NCBI RefSeq assembly: GCF_900156055.1
Contig: NZ_FTMQ01000005.1
Span: forward strand, 62,001-126,000
Reading direction: 5' to 3'
From: Rhizobium sp. RU33A
Lineage (GTDB): Bacteria; Pseudomonadota; Alphaproteobacteria; Rhizobiales; Rhizobiaceae
DNA length: 64,000 nucleotides
Of the stretch, positions 25,128 to 33,815 are shown one piece after another. The notes beneath the pieces were generated by a model, which searched no databases, had not been told where the DNA came from, and saw only the letters and a list, made by a program, of their open reading frames with translations. Each line of letters begins with the position of its first letter. Within the stretch, counting starts at the first letter, position 1. The translations under genes were made by a program, and so were the position numbers.

Positions 25128-25934
25128 ATGGGCGTGGCTTGTCGTGCGGGAAGGGTCGCGCGCTTTCTCTGGTCCGGCTGGGCGGGTCTTGGCGGCCTTG
25201 CCGTCTTTGCCGCAGTTTGGCAGCTCGGAGCCGAAGCCTATGGCAGCTTCGTGTTGCCTGCACCAGCCGAGACGATCCAGACCTTGTTCAAGCTGGCGGC
25301 AAATCCCGACAACCGGATGTTGGTGCTATCAACGAGCCTGAGGGCGCTCGCCGGCTTTTCACTCGCCGCCGTGTTTGGAACGATGGCAGGCGTGGTGGCA
25401 GGATATCATCCGGCGATCATGCGCCTCGCGCGTCCGCAGGTGACCTTGCTGATCGGCGTCCCGCCGATCGCATGGATCGTCCTTCTGATGATCTGGTTCG
25501 GCATGGGGGCAGGAACGGTTATTGCCACCGCAGCTATCGCCGCCTTGCCGCTTGTCTTTATGGGTGCAGCCGAGGGCATCCAGACGCGGGATCGAGCGTT
25601 GGAAGACATGGCTCGCATGGCCGGCCTGTCGCCGCTCGTCCGTCTGTTCAAGATATCGCTGCGCCAAACGCTGCACTCCCTATTCCCTTCTCTGGTCATG
25701 GCCCTCGGCACGGCCTTCAAGGCAGCCGTCATGGCCGAGCTTCTGGCCAATGCCGACGGCACCGGAGGCGCTCTCGCCAATGCCCGTTCCGCACTCGATG
25801 TGGAAACAGCACTTGCCTGGATCCTCCTCTCGGTCATCGCCCTGATCAGCGTCGAATATGGAATTGTTCAGCCACTGCGCGCCGAAGCCGAGGCATGGCG
25901 GGAAGCCGCCCAACCCTGGGGCGTACGCCGATGA
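25128..25934 (+). CDS. NitT/TauT-type ABC transporter permease
   Basis: A 268-residue inner-membrane permease with six helices. The EAA loop appears as 'ALEDMARMAGLSPLVRLFKI' and the family segment 'GVPPIAWIVLLMIWFGMG' precedes it. It starts 12 nt after the binding-protein gene and overlaps the ATPase gene by 4 nt (ATGA). Confidence 0.88.
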   Translation: MGVACRAGRVARFLWSGWAGLGGLAVFAAVWQLGAEAYGSFVLPAPAETIQTLFKLAANPDNRMLVLSTSLRALAGFSLAAVFGTMAGVVAGYHPAIMRLARPQVTLLIGVPPIAWIVLLMIWFGMGAGTVIATAAIAALPLVFMGAAEGIQTRDRALEDMARMAGLSPLVRLFKISLRQTLHSLFPSLVMALGTAFKAAVMAELLANADGTGGALANARSALDVETALAWILLSVIALISVEYGIVQPLRAEAEAWREAAQPWGVRR

Positions 25935-26680
25935 CCCTCCTCCAGCTCAAAGCAGTGGGGCACGTCTATCTCGGCCGCCCCGTTCTCGAACAGGTCACTC
26001 TGCAGGTCAGTCAGGGGGAAATGGTCGCGCTGGTCGGACCGTCCGGTTGCGGCAAGAGCACGCTTGCCCAAATCGCCGCCGGGCTGATTATCCCCCGCCA
26101 CGGCCAAGTCGAGCGAGGCTATGCGCGCTGCGCTTTCGTCTTTCAGGAACCGCGCCTGCTCCCATGGGCGACGGTCGAAGCCAACGTGGCACTCAGCCTA
26201 TCTGGCCTCCCCGTGGCGCGGTCCGAGCGAAGGGCAAGAATTGCAGCGGCCTGTGATCGCGTATCGCTGGAAGAGAGCGACTGGCAAAAGTTTCCATCGC
26301 AGTTGTCGGGTGGCATGCGCCAGCGCACGGCGCTTGCCCGTGCTCTCGTCGCCGACCCCGATTTCCTCTACTTCGACGAGCCCTTCACCGCGCTCGATGC
26401 GGCCTTGCGGAAACGGATGCAGGACCTGGTCGTCTCGACTGTCTCAAACAGCGGCAAGGGCGGGCTCTTCATCACCCACGACCTGCATGAAGCGCTGCGG
26501 ATCTGCCACCGGATCGCGGTTCTCGATCGCCACGGCCAAGGAATACTCGACTGCGTTACCGTCCCCGAGACGCCCGGAAACCGCAGCGAAGAGATGATCT
26601 TCGAGACGGCGCGACGGCTCATCTCAGATCATCCGCTGTTTGCTGTCGTGGACGAACATGACGAGCGGAGGCTGGCATGA
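25931..26680 (+). CDS. NitT/TauT-type ABC transporter ATPase
   Basis: A 249-residue ATPase starting MTLLQLKAVGHVYLG; a much longer frame that begins at 25139 lies antiphase inside the permease gene and is not real. Walker A 'GPSGCGKSTLAQ', Q-loop 'FVFQEPRLLPWATV', signature 'LSGGMRQRTALARAL', Walker B 'DFLYFDEPF' and H-loop 'LFITHDLHEAL' are all intact. It overlaps the permease and the following NnrS-family gene by 4 nt each. Confidence 0.93.
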   Translation: MTLLQLKAVGHVYLGRPVLEQVTLQVSQGEMVALVGPSGCGKSTLAQIAAGLIIPRHGQVERGYARCAFVFQEPRLLPWATVEANVALSLSGLPVARSERRARIAAACDRVSLEESDWQKFPSQLSGGMRQRTALARALVADPDFLYFDEPFTALDAALRKRMQDLVVSTVSNSGKGGLFITHDLHEALRICHRIAVLDRHGQGILDCVTVPETPGNRSEEMIFETARRLISDHPLFAVVDEHDERRLA

Positions 26681-27897
26681 GTGTGCTTCCAGTCATAAGG
26701 ATACTTCCCTCGGCTGATCTCGCCAGGGCCATGTCCGCCGAAGGTCTGAGGTTGATATTTCCCCTTGCCGCCTTGCATGCGGCACTGTGGCCGTTTCTCT
26801 GGGTGGTCGTTTGGTCTCTCGATCTGCCTTTTGCTTCCTCGTCCCTTCCCGGTCACTGGCACGCGCAGGAAATGCTGGTCGGCTCCTTTGGAGGCGCGCT
26901 TTTAGGCTTCCTCACCTCTGCACTGCCAGAATGGACGGACACGCGGCGGATCAGCGGTCGTCCACTCTTCCTGTTTGCGGGCCTCTGGGCCGGCGCACGG
27001 GTGCTCGGCTTACTTGCTGTCGAGAACGGCTGGCTGATCGGCCTGATGTTCGATCAGGCCTGGATACTGTTCCTGCTCGCCTATGCGCTGCGCCTGTCCT
27101 GGACCAAGAAGAGCACAGATCTCCTGGGCTTCATTCTGTTCGTCACCACCTTTGCTGCGGCTGCGGCCATGCTGCGGATCGCAATGGCCTTTGAACTTTA
27201 CGATCTGTCTGAAAGTGCAATCAGAATTCTCGGGTTCGCGCTTCTCGGCCTGCTCGGTCTCGCCCTTGCCCGCATCACCGTGCCGGTGACCAACCTGATT
27301 CTCGATCCGACAGAAAAGACCTCGCCCTACAGACCGCATCCGGGCCGGATCCATCTCTCGGCGGGATTGGTCATGCTGGTGATCCTGGCAGAGGCAGCCA
27401 CGCTCTCGGACGCCGTGCGCGGCTATCTGATGATTGCTGCAGGTGCAGCCTTTCTCGACCGGGTCGCCGAGGGCTTTGTCGGTCGCGAAGGCCTTTCCTT
27501 CGAACTGGGTGGCCTTTGGCTCTCGAGTGCGCTGGCCGGCACCGGCCTTCTCGTCTGCGGCCTCTCGCTCATTGGCCTGCCTCTGCCCTGGCTGGGCGGA
27601 CTGCATCTGGCGTTGATGGGGGGTTTGGGTCTTGGTGTGCTCCAGGTTCTCTCGATTGCAGGCCTGCTCCATACCGGTCAACCGCTGCGCTTTTCGAAGA
27701 CAACCCGGACGGCGATCCAGCTTCTGGTCCTGTCGGTGCTTCTCCGGATCCTCCCGGAATTCGCGCCGTCCCTCTCCCTGCCCTTCGGCGCTTACGGTCT
27801 GACCTCTGCGCTGTTTTCGCTCTCATTTCTCCTTTGGGCCAAGGCCTATATTCCTCTGCTCTGGTCACCGGAAACGGTCGATCAGGAAAGGTGCTGA
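26677..27897 (+). CDS. NnrS family protein (first of tandem pair)
   Basis: A 406-residue polytopic protein with about twelve membrane segments. The NnrS pattern appears as 'LRLIFPLAALHAALWPFLWV', 'GHWHAQEMLVGSFGGALLGF', 'ALPEWTDTRRISGRPL' and 'HPGRIHLSAGLVML'. The paired His in 'GHWHAQE' corresponds to the haem/metal histidines of NnrS. It is fused by ATGA overlap to the ABC ATPase and followed after 1 nt by a second NnrS gene, so all five genes should be made together. It is divergent in sequence from both other NnrS proteins of the window. Confidence 0.85.
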   Translation: MSVLPVIRILPSADLARAMSAEGLRLIFPLAALHAALWPFLWVVVWSLDLPFASSSLPGHWHAQEMLVGSFGGALLGFLTSALPEWTDTRRISGRPLFLFAGLWAGARVLGLLAVENGWLIGLMFDQAWILFLLAYALRLSWTKKSTDLLGFILFVTTFAAAAAMLRIAMAFELYDLSESAIRILGFALLGLLGLALARITVPVTNLILDPTEKTSPYRPHPGRIHLSAGLVMLVILAEAATLSDAVRGYLMIAAGAAFLDRVAEGFVGREGLSFELGGLWLSSALAGTGLLVCGLSLIGLPLPWLGGLHLALMGGLGLGVLQVLSIAGLLHTGQPLRFSKTTRTAIQLLVLSVLLRILPEFAPSLSLPFGAYGLTSALFSLSFLLWAKAYIPLLWSPETVDQERC

Positions 27898-27898
27898 C

Positions 27899-29089
27899 AT
27901 GACCAGATTTCCAGGCCCGTCCATCCCACAGCGTCTCCTATCTGGAGGCTTCCGCCTGTTCTTTCCGGGCAGCGCGCTTTTGGCCGCCGTCTCCATCGCT
28001 ATCTGGGTCCCGTGGTTCCTCGGCTTCATGCATGTTCCGACCCTCTTGCCCCCGGTTGCCTGGCACCAGCACGAGCTCCTCTTCGGCTTTGTCCCGGCCG
28101 TGATAGCAGGGTTTCTTCTCACCGCCGTGCCGAACTGGACCGGCAGGCCCGGTTTGAAGGGCATACCGCTTCTTGCACTGTTTCTTCTCTGGATCGCCGG
28201 GCGGCTGACGATCAGTTTTTCGGAATGGACCGGCATGCTCGGCGCGACACTCGTTGCGCTTTCTTTCCTGCCGGTGCTCGCCATCTTCGTTCTGAAAGAA
28301 CTTGTCGCTGCCTCGAACCGACGCAACTACAAGATCGTCGCAGTTCTGGCGCTCCTGAGCGCAGCTCAGATGCTTTTCCATTACGAGATCGAGCGCTATG
28401 GACGCGTCGAGATGGCCGACCGTCTGGCCGTGGCCGCGATCCTAATCCTCATCTCCCTAGTCGCAGGACGCATCATTCCGGCATTTACCGGCAACTGGCT
28501 GAAGGCGAACAATCCGGGACGGCTGCCCCAGAATTTTGCCCGTTTCGATCTTGCCGTGATGATTCTCAGCGGCACGACGCTGGCGATGTGGATCGCCGTA
28601 GCGGGTGGCCTGCAAGGTATCCGTCTTCCCACCGGCGTGCTCCTGCTCATCGCCGGGATCGCCCATCTCGTGAGACAGGCCAGGTGGTGCCCCGAGCGCA
28701 CGCTCCGGGAGCCGCTCGTGACGATCCTGCATGTCGGCTATCTCTTCATACCTTTGGGCTTTCTGCTGACCGGCTTGTCCATGGTGGTGGACCACTCCGG
28801 CTTCACCTCGGCAGGCATCCATGCCTGGACGACAGGTGGGGTCGGGGTCGTAACGCTGGCGGTGATGACGCGCGCCACGAGAGGCCATGCGGGCCAGGCT
28901 TTGACGTCCCCGCACTCGACAACCTGGCTCATCTATGCACCAATCATCCTCTCGGCACTGCTGAGGATCCTGGTCGCAATTTGGCCGCAGCACACCATGC
29001 TGCTGCTGCCGATCGCAGGCCTTGCCTGGATCGTGGCATTCCTGGGTTACGTGGTCTTTTATATGCCGTTGATAGCGCGAAAGGGATAG
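27899..29089 (+). CDS. NnrS family protein (second of tandem pair)
   Basis: A 396-residue NnrS protein closer to the one at 13214: 'LLSGGFRLFFPGSALLAAVS', 'VAWHQHELLFGFVPAVIAGF', 'TAVPNWTGRPGLKGIPLL' and 'GRIIPAFTGNWLKANNPGR' correspond position by position. About twelve membrane helices. It ends 19 nt before the convergent ubiX stop. Likely role: protection of iron metabolism from NO, or a step linked to the ABC transporter; the latter is inference from the operon. Confidence 0.9.
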   Translation: MTRFPGPSIPQRLLSGGFRLFFPGSALLAAVSIAIWVPWFLGFMHVPTLLPPVAWHQHELLFGFVPAVIAGFLLTAVPNWTGRPGLKGIPLLALFLLWIAGRLTISFSEWTGMLGATLVALSFLPVLAIFVLKELVAASNRRNYKIVAVLALLSAAQMLFHYEIERYGRVEMADRLAVAAILILISLVAGRIIPAFTGNWLKANNPGRLPQNFARFDLAVMILSGTTLAMWIAVAGGLQGIRLPTGVLLLIAGIAHLVRQARWCPERTLREPLVTILHVGYLFIPLGFLLTGLSMVVDHSGFTSAGIHAWTTGGVGVVTLAVMTRATRGHAGQALTSPHSTTWLIYAPIILSALLRILVAIWPQHTMLLLPIAGLAWIVAFLGYVVFYMPLIARKG

Positions 29090-29108
29090 GAGGGAGCCAT
29101 GAGCGCCC

Positions 29109-29678
29109 TCACCCTCTCCACTCCGGTATCAAGGGTGCGTCCGTCAACCCGAGCAGATCCACCGCACGAGCCGCGATATGGGCGACGAGATCCTCCACGG
29201 TCGCCGGATTGCGGTAGAAAGAGGGGACCGGCGGCATCACCACGGCCCCCATCTCCGTCACCGCCACCATGTTGCGCAGGTGCCCGAGGTGAAGCGGCGT
29301 TTCCCGGGCAAGGAGAACCAGCCTGCGACGCTCCTTGAGCTGCACATCGGCGGCGCGAGTGAGAAGATTGTCTGTGATCCCGGTCGAGATCGCGGCAAGA
29401 GACCGCATCGAACAAGGGGCGACGATCATACCGGCCGTGCGGAACGATCCGCTGGCAATCGACGCACCGATATCGCTTTCCGAATGGAAATGAGCGGCGA
29501 GCCCGATCAGCCGCCCCAGCGCCTCGTTGCCCGCCTCATGTGCGATTGTCCGGCGCGCTGCTGACGTTACGACGAGATGCAGTTCCACATCATCCATCGC
29601 CGCCAGAAGCCGACCGACCTGAAGACCGATCGCCGCCCCCGAAGCACCTGATATCCCGAGAATGACACGCCTCACCAT
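29109..29678 (-). CDS. ubiX: UbiX flavin prenyltransferase
   Basis: Makes prenylated FMN, the cofactor of UbiD. The 189-residue protein has the family signatures 'RVILGISGASGAAIGLQVG', 'VVTSAARRTIAHE', 'IVAPCSMRSLAAISTGITDNL' (shown in part) and 'VLLARETPLHLGHLRNM'. It overlaps the ubiD 3' end by 7 nt, so enzyme and cofactor synthase are coupled. Confidence 0.95.
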   Translation of the reverse strand: MVRRVILGISGASGAAIGLQVGRLLAAMDDVELHLVVTSAARRTIAHEAGNEALGRLIGLAAHFHSESDIGASIASGSFRTAGMIVAPCSMRSLAAISTGITDNLLTRAADVQLKERRRLVLLARETPLHLGHLRNMVAVTEMGAVVMPPVPSFYRNPATVEDLVAHIAARAVDLLGLTDAPLIPEWRG

Positions 29679-31198
29679 AGCTCACCTTCCCTTGTCTTGA
29701 TGGATCCAAGTCTAAGTTCGCGCCAGATCGCATCGACGCGCGCCGAAACCTCCGGCGTCATTTGCAGCACGCGGCCCCATTCCCGATCGGTTTCTGCGCC
29801 AAGCTTGTTGGTGGCATCGAGACCGAGCTTTCCACCGAGCCCAGGCTTGGGAGAGGCAAAATCGAGGTAGTCGATGGGTGTGTTATCCACCACCACCAGA
29901 TCGCGGGAGGCGTCGAACCGCGTGGAAAGCGCCCAGATGACATCGCTCCAGTTTCTGACGTCAACATCGGCATCGACCACGATGATGAGCTTGGTGTAGC
30001 TGAACTGCGGCAGCATCGACCAAAGCCCGAGCATGATGCGGCGGGCTTGCCCCGGATAGCGCTTGTCGAGCGAGACGACGATCGCCCGGTAGGAACAGGC
30101 TTCTGGAGGCAGATAGAGATCGACAATCTCTGGAAACTGGCGCTTCACGAGGGGAAGGAAGAGAGCATTCATTGCCTCTCCGAGCACAGAAGGTTCATCC
30201 GGCGGGCGGCCGGTGAAGGTCGAGAGGTAAACCGGATTCTGCCGCATCGTCATCGCACTCAAGGTCATGACGGGAAACGGCTCGACAGAATTGTAGTAGC
30301 CCGTGTGGTCGCCATAAGGCCCCTCGAGCGCAGTCTCCGCGATGGAAACAGTCCCTTCCAGCACGATTTCCGCAGTGGCCGGAATATCTAGGGGCTGGGT
30401 GAGCGCCCGCACCACGCGGCTGCGCTTTCCTCGGAGCACACCGGCGAATGAAAGCTCGCTCATGGTCTCTGGCAGCGGCATAACGGCTGCGAGGATTGTC
30501 TGAGGATCAGCGCCGATCACGACCGCAATGGGCATATGCCGCCCCACGGCCTGCCACTGCCGGAAGTGTTTTGCAGCACCACGATGGGCAAGCCAGCGCG
30601 TGATCAGTCGCCCGCGGTCCAACGCTTGCAGGCGGTAGACGCCGACATTGACATCCTTGGGATCACAGGGCGACGCGGTGACGACCAGCCCCCAGGTGAT
30701 CAGCGGTGCCGGTTCGCCGGGCCAGCACCACTGGATCGGCAGGCGATTGAGATCAACGGCCTCGCCTTCGAAGACGATATCCTGGCATCCGGCATGAGAC
30801 ACCCTACGGCATCCCAGCGCCATGGCGGAGCGAAGCACAGGCAGTTTCTTCAAGGCATCCCGGAGCGACGCCGGCGGTCTCGGTTCGCGCAATTCGGCCA
30901 GAAGGTCCGCGAGATCGCCAATCTTGCCGCCAGGGATCCCATAGCCAAGTTCGATCCGCTCGCGCGTGCCGAACAGATTGGCAAGCAGCGGTATCTCTGA
31001 CACTGCACCGTCCGACCGGACCGGGCGCTCAAAGAGCAAGGCCGGGCCTCCCTCTGCCAGGACGCGCCGGTGGAATTCGGTTACCTCATGAACAAGGCTC
31101 ACCGGCTGCGCGACGCGGAGAAGTCGTCCCTGCCTTTCCAGTTCGGTCATGAAAGCTTGAAGACCGTCGTAGCGACGAGGCGGTGCGTTCTGTGTCAT
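29672..31198 (-). CDS. ubiD: UbiD prenyl-FMN-dependent decarboxylase
   Basis: Decarboxylates 3-polyprenyl-4-hydroxybenzoate in ubiquinone synthesis, or a related aromatic acid. The 508-residue form starts MTQNAPPRRYDGLQAF at ATG 31198; earlier ATGs at 31270 and 31288 would run through a FixK/NnrR-type box. Signatures include 'IQWCWPGEPAPLITWGLVVT', 'VGVYRLQ', 'EGPYGDHTGYY', 'EAMNALFLPLVKRQFPEIVD' and 'DADVDVRNWSDVIWAL'; the E-(x)n-R-E catalytic set of UbiD appears intact. Its position beside ubiTUV supports a quinone role rather than lignin or gallate decarboxylation. Confidence 0.9.
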   Translation of the reverse strand: MTQNAPPRRYDGLQAFMTELERQGRLLRVAQPVSLVHEVTEFHRRVLAEGGPALLFERPVRSDGAVSEIPLLANLFGTRERIELGYGIPGGKIGDLADLLAELREPRPPASLRDALKKLPVLRSAMALGCRRVSHAGCQDIVFEGEAVDLNRLPIQWCWPGEPAPLITWGLVVTASPCDPKDVNVGVYRLQALDRGRLITRWLAHRGAAKHFRQWQAVGRHMPIAVVIGADPQTILAAVMPLPETMSELSFAGVLRGKRSRVVRALTQPLDIPATAEIVLEGTVSIAETALEGPYGDHTGYYNSVEPFPVMTLSAMTMRQNPVYLSTFTGRPPDEPSVLGEAMNALFLPLVKRQFPEIVDLYLPPEACSYRAIVVSLDKRYPGQARRIMLGLWSMLPQFSYTKLIIVVDADVDVRNWSDVIWALSTRFDASRDLVVVDNTPIDYLDFASPKPGLGGKLGLDATNKLGAETDREWGRVLQMTPEVSARVDAIWRELRLGSIKTREGELW

Positions 31199-31274
31199 GC
31201 GGACCGCTATGACCTGTGAATTCGGTTGCGTCTTTGCGCTGGAGCAATCTGGATTGTCGGCCGTTCCCATAGGT

Positions 31275-31288
31275 TTGCGCCGGTTCAA
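31275..31288 (-). promoter_or_regulatory. FixK/NnrR-type box between ubiD and ubiT
   Basis: TTGCG-CCGG-TTCAA has a perfect NnrR-type left half-site. Its centre is 83 nt before ubiD (good geometry) but only 25 nt before ubiT, so for ubiTUV it would need another arrangement. Confidence 0.5.
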
Positions 31289-31306
31289 ACCATCAAAATT
31301 GGCGCA

Positions 31307-31801
31307 ATGCAGATAACATCCCTTCTGGCTCTCCCGCTGAAAGCCGTGCCGCTCGTGTCGATTGAGCTCGTGGCAAGTCGCCTCTTCAGGCTCCTCCTCT
31401 TAGCCCATGGCGACATGTTCGAGCGCCTTGGCACATACAAGAGCAGCCGGTTTTCCTTTGCTCCGACTGATCTGCCCCTCATCTTTCTGATCGAGCCCGA
31501 CCTTCCTCGTCTCAAGGTGGTGCGTCGGAGCGAGGCGTTCACAGCGGATGCGGGTGTCGAGGCCCCGCTGGTCATGCTGCTGGCGCTCCTTGAGGGGCGC
31601 TGCGATGCTGATGCCCTGTTTTTTTCCCGCGACCTGAAGGTGATCGGGGACATGGAGGCCATGCTGGCGATGAGAAACGCACTCGATGACTGCGATATCG
31701 ACATGCCGCGTGATCTCGCGCGGATCGGAGGACCGGCCGCGCCCATCGTTCTGAGGCTGGCCGAGGAAATCCGACGCCAGTCGCTCAAGGGGATCCAGTG
31801 A
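31307..31801 (+). CDS. ubiT: UbiT, SCP2-domain lipid-binding accessory protein
   Basis: A 164-residue SCP2-like protein required for oxygen-independent ubiquinone synthesis, thought to hold the lipophilic intermediates. The N-terminus 'LPLKAVPLVSIELVASRLF' is helical, and the SCP2 core shows 'FERLGTYKSSRFSFAPTDLP', 'FLIEPDLPRLKVV' and 'ALLEGRCDADALFFSRDL'. ATG 31307 is taken; the frame upstream overlaps the divergent promoter. Its stop overlaps ubiU (TGATG). Confidence 0.88.
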   Translation: MQITSLLALPLKAVPLVSIELVASRLFRLLLLAHGDMFERLGTYKSSRFSFAPTDLPLIFLIEPDLPRLKVVRRSEAFTADAGVEAPLVMLLALLEGRCDADALFFSRDLKVIGDMEAMLAMRNALDDCDIDMPRDLARIGGPAAPIVLRLAEEIRRQSLKGIQ

Positions 31802-32778
31802 TGGAACTGATCTGTCCGGCGGGAACGCCAGCCGCCTTTCGTGAAGCCGTCGATGCAGGCGCTGACGCGGTCTATTGCGGCTTCCGCGACGAGACCAATG
31901 CCCGCAATTTCCCCGGCCTCAACTTCAGCTGCGAAGAGCTGCACGACGCAATTGCCTATGCCCGCAAGAAAGGCTGCAAGACATTCGTCGCACTCAACAC
32001 CTTCATGCGGGCTGGCGACGAAGAGATCTGGTATGGAGCGGCGGCCGACGCAGTAAGGCTCCGTGCCGATGCGCTGATATTAGCCGATTTCGGTCTCATG
32101 GCCCATGTCAGGGAACACTATCCTGAGCAGCGCCTGCATGTTTCGGTTCAGGCATCTGCTTCCAATCCCGAAGCAATCAATTTTCTCGTCGAAGCCTTCG
32201 ACGCAAAAAGGGTCGTCTTGCCGAGAACGCTGACAATCAGCGACATTGCTCGTATTGGTCGCAAGGTCAAATGCGAGATCGAGGTCTTTGTTTTCGGCGG
32301 GCTTTGCGTCATGGCCGAGGGACGTTGCTCGCTCTCCTCCTACGCCACCGGCAAATCGCCCAACATGAACGGCGTCTGCTCCCCGGCGAGCCATGTGAGA
32401 TACCGGCAGGACGGCTCCGACATGGTGTCGGAGCTCGGCACCTATACGATCAACCGGTTCAGCCATGGCGAGGCCGCCGGCTATCCCACACTGTGCAAGG
32501 GACGCTTCGACATCGGCGATGCCCGTGGCTACGCCTTCGAAGACCCTGTGTCCCTCGATGTCATGGGAGAAATCGAAGCCTTGAAGGACGCCGGTGTATC
32601 CGCATTGAAAATCGAAGGGCGACAGCGCGGCAAAGCCTATGTGGCCGAAGTCGTATCAACACTGCGAAAGGTGCTCGCAACCGCCCCCTCGGGACGTGGC
32701 CCCTTGCTGACCCGGCTGAGAGCGCTGAGCGAAGGACAGAAAACTACGGTCGGCGCCTATGAGAAGCGCTGGAGATGA
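31801..32778 (+). CDS. ubiU: UbiU, U32-family Fe-S protein of anaerobic ubiquinone synthesis
   Basis: Forms a heterodimer with UbiV that hydroxylates ubiquinone precursors without O2, using prephenate as oxygen donor in E. coli. The 325-residue protein starts MELICPAGTPAAFREAVDAG. The four [4Fe-4S] cysteines are apparent in 'GGLCVMAEGRCSL', 'NGVCSPASH' and 'YPTLCKGRF'. It overlaps ubiT by 1 nt and ubiV by 4 nt, a conserved arrangement. Confidence 0.93.
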   Translation: MELICPAGTPAAFREAVDAGADAVYCGFRDETNARNFPGLNFSCEELHDAIAYARKKGCKTFVALNTFMRAGDEEIWYGAAADAVRLRADALILADFGLMAHVREHYPEQRLHVSVQASASNPEAINFLVEAFDAKRVVLPRTLTISDIARIGRKVKCEIEVFVFGGLCVMAEGRCSLSSYATGKSPNMNGVCSPASHVRYRQDGSDMVSELGTYTINRFSHGEAAGYPTLCKGRFDIGDARGYAFEDPVSLDVMGEIEALKDAGVSALKIEGRQRGKAYVAEVVSTLRKVLATAPSGRGPLLTRLRALSEGQKTTVGAYEKRWR

Positions 32779-33698
32779 GCATGACCGAACTGACTTTGGG
32801 TCCCGTCTACTATCTCTGGGACGGCCCGAAATGGCGAGATTTCTATTATCGGATCGCAGACGAAGCGCCCGTGGATCGCGTTATCCTCGGCGAGACCGTC
32901 TGCTCCAAACGGCAGCATTTCATCGAGCCCTACCTGGCGGACGTGGTGGAACGGCTGGAACGGGCAGGAAAGTCGGTGGCCTTTTCGTCGCTGGCGCTCG
33001 TCACTCTGGAGCGCGAAGGCCGGATTGTGAAAGAGCTGATCGAGTCATCGGACTACGCAATAGAGGTCAACGATCTCTCCGCCATCGGCCTGGTCAAGGG
33101 CCGCCGACATCTCGTCGGTCCCTTGGTCAATGTCTATAATGGCCCGACTGTGCGCTTGCTGGCACAACGCGGGGCAGACCGTATCTGTCTTCCGCCGGAG
33201 CTTCCCCTCAGCTCGATCGCCAGGATTGCCGCCGACGCGCCGGATGTGGCTCTCGAAGTCATGGTATTCGGTCGTATGCCGCTTGCCATATCGGCTCGCT
33301 GCGCCCATGCCCGTGCCAAGGGCAGGATCAAGGACAATTGCCAGTTCGTCTGTGGCGAAGAGCCGGACGGCCTGTCAATCAAGACACTCGATCGCCAGTC
33401 ATTCCTGGTGCTTAATGGCGTGCAGACAATGTCGCACACGTGCCAACTCCTGCTCAGCGAACTGAAGGAGTTGCAAGAGGCCGGGGTCACTGGCTTCCGT
33501 CTCTCACCACAGGACTGCGACATGGCGCGCATCGCCGTCATCTTCCAGGAAACGCTGTCGGGCAGCATGGAACCCGAAGAGGCCACCGAGTTGGTCGGGC
33601 ATACTTATCCCACAGCCAAGTTCTCGAACGGTTTTCATCACGCGCAAGAGGGAGCGGCCTGGGTATCGCAGGCAAAAAACAATGCCCACGCGCCCTGA
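32775..33698 (+). CDS. ubiV: UbiV, U32-family partner of UbiU
   Basis: A 307-residue U32-family protein beginning MSMTELTLGPVYYLWDG. Cysteines for its cluster occur in 'LGETVCSKRQ', 'ISARCAHARAKGRIKDNCQF' and 'FVCGEEPDG', the UbiV pattern. It is translationally coupled to ubiU by ATGA. Together with ubiT, ubiX and ubiD it gives an oxygen-independent ubiquinone branch inside the denitrification island, which fits the need for quinol by NapC and the bc1 branch when oxygen is absent. Confidence 0.93.
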   Translation: MSMTELTLGPVYYLWDGPKWRDFYYRIADEAPVDRVILGETVCSKRQHFIEPYLADVVERLERAGKSVAFSSLALVTLEREGRIVKELIESSDYAIEVNDLSAIGLVKGRRHLVGPLVNVYNGPTVRLLAQRGADRICLPPELPLSSIARIAADAPDVALEVMVFGRMPLAISARCAHARAKGRIKDNCQFVCGEEPDGLSIKTLDRQSFLVLNGVQTMSHTCQLLLSELKELQEAGVTGFRLSPQDCDMARIAVIFQETLSGSMEPEEATELVGHTYPTAKFSNGFHHAQEGAAWVSQAKNNAHAP

Positions 33699-33726
33699 TG
33701 CGCGAGGGAGTACGAGCACATCTTGT

Positions 33727-33740
33727 TTGCGAAAGCGCAA
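33727..33740 (+). promoter_or_regulatory. Perfect NnrR-type box before ric/dnrN
   Basis: TTGCG-AAAG-CGCAA is an exact 5-N4-5 dyad, centred 82 nt before the ric start. It is the best NnrR candidate of the window. Confidence 0.7.
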
Positions 33741-33815
33741 CGACCGGATCGGTATTCCTCACCATAGTCGGCACCACAGCGGTAACGCATTGAAGCGCAA
33801 AGCAAGGTGAACTCG

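Noticed and set aside
25139..25930. N-terminal extension of the ABC ATPase through the permease gene
   Set aside because: The extension has no domain, and an ATG at 25931 overlapping the permease stop fits the operon.
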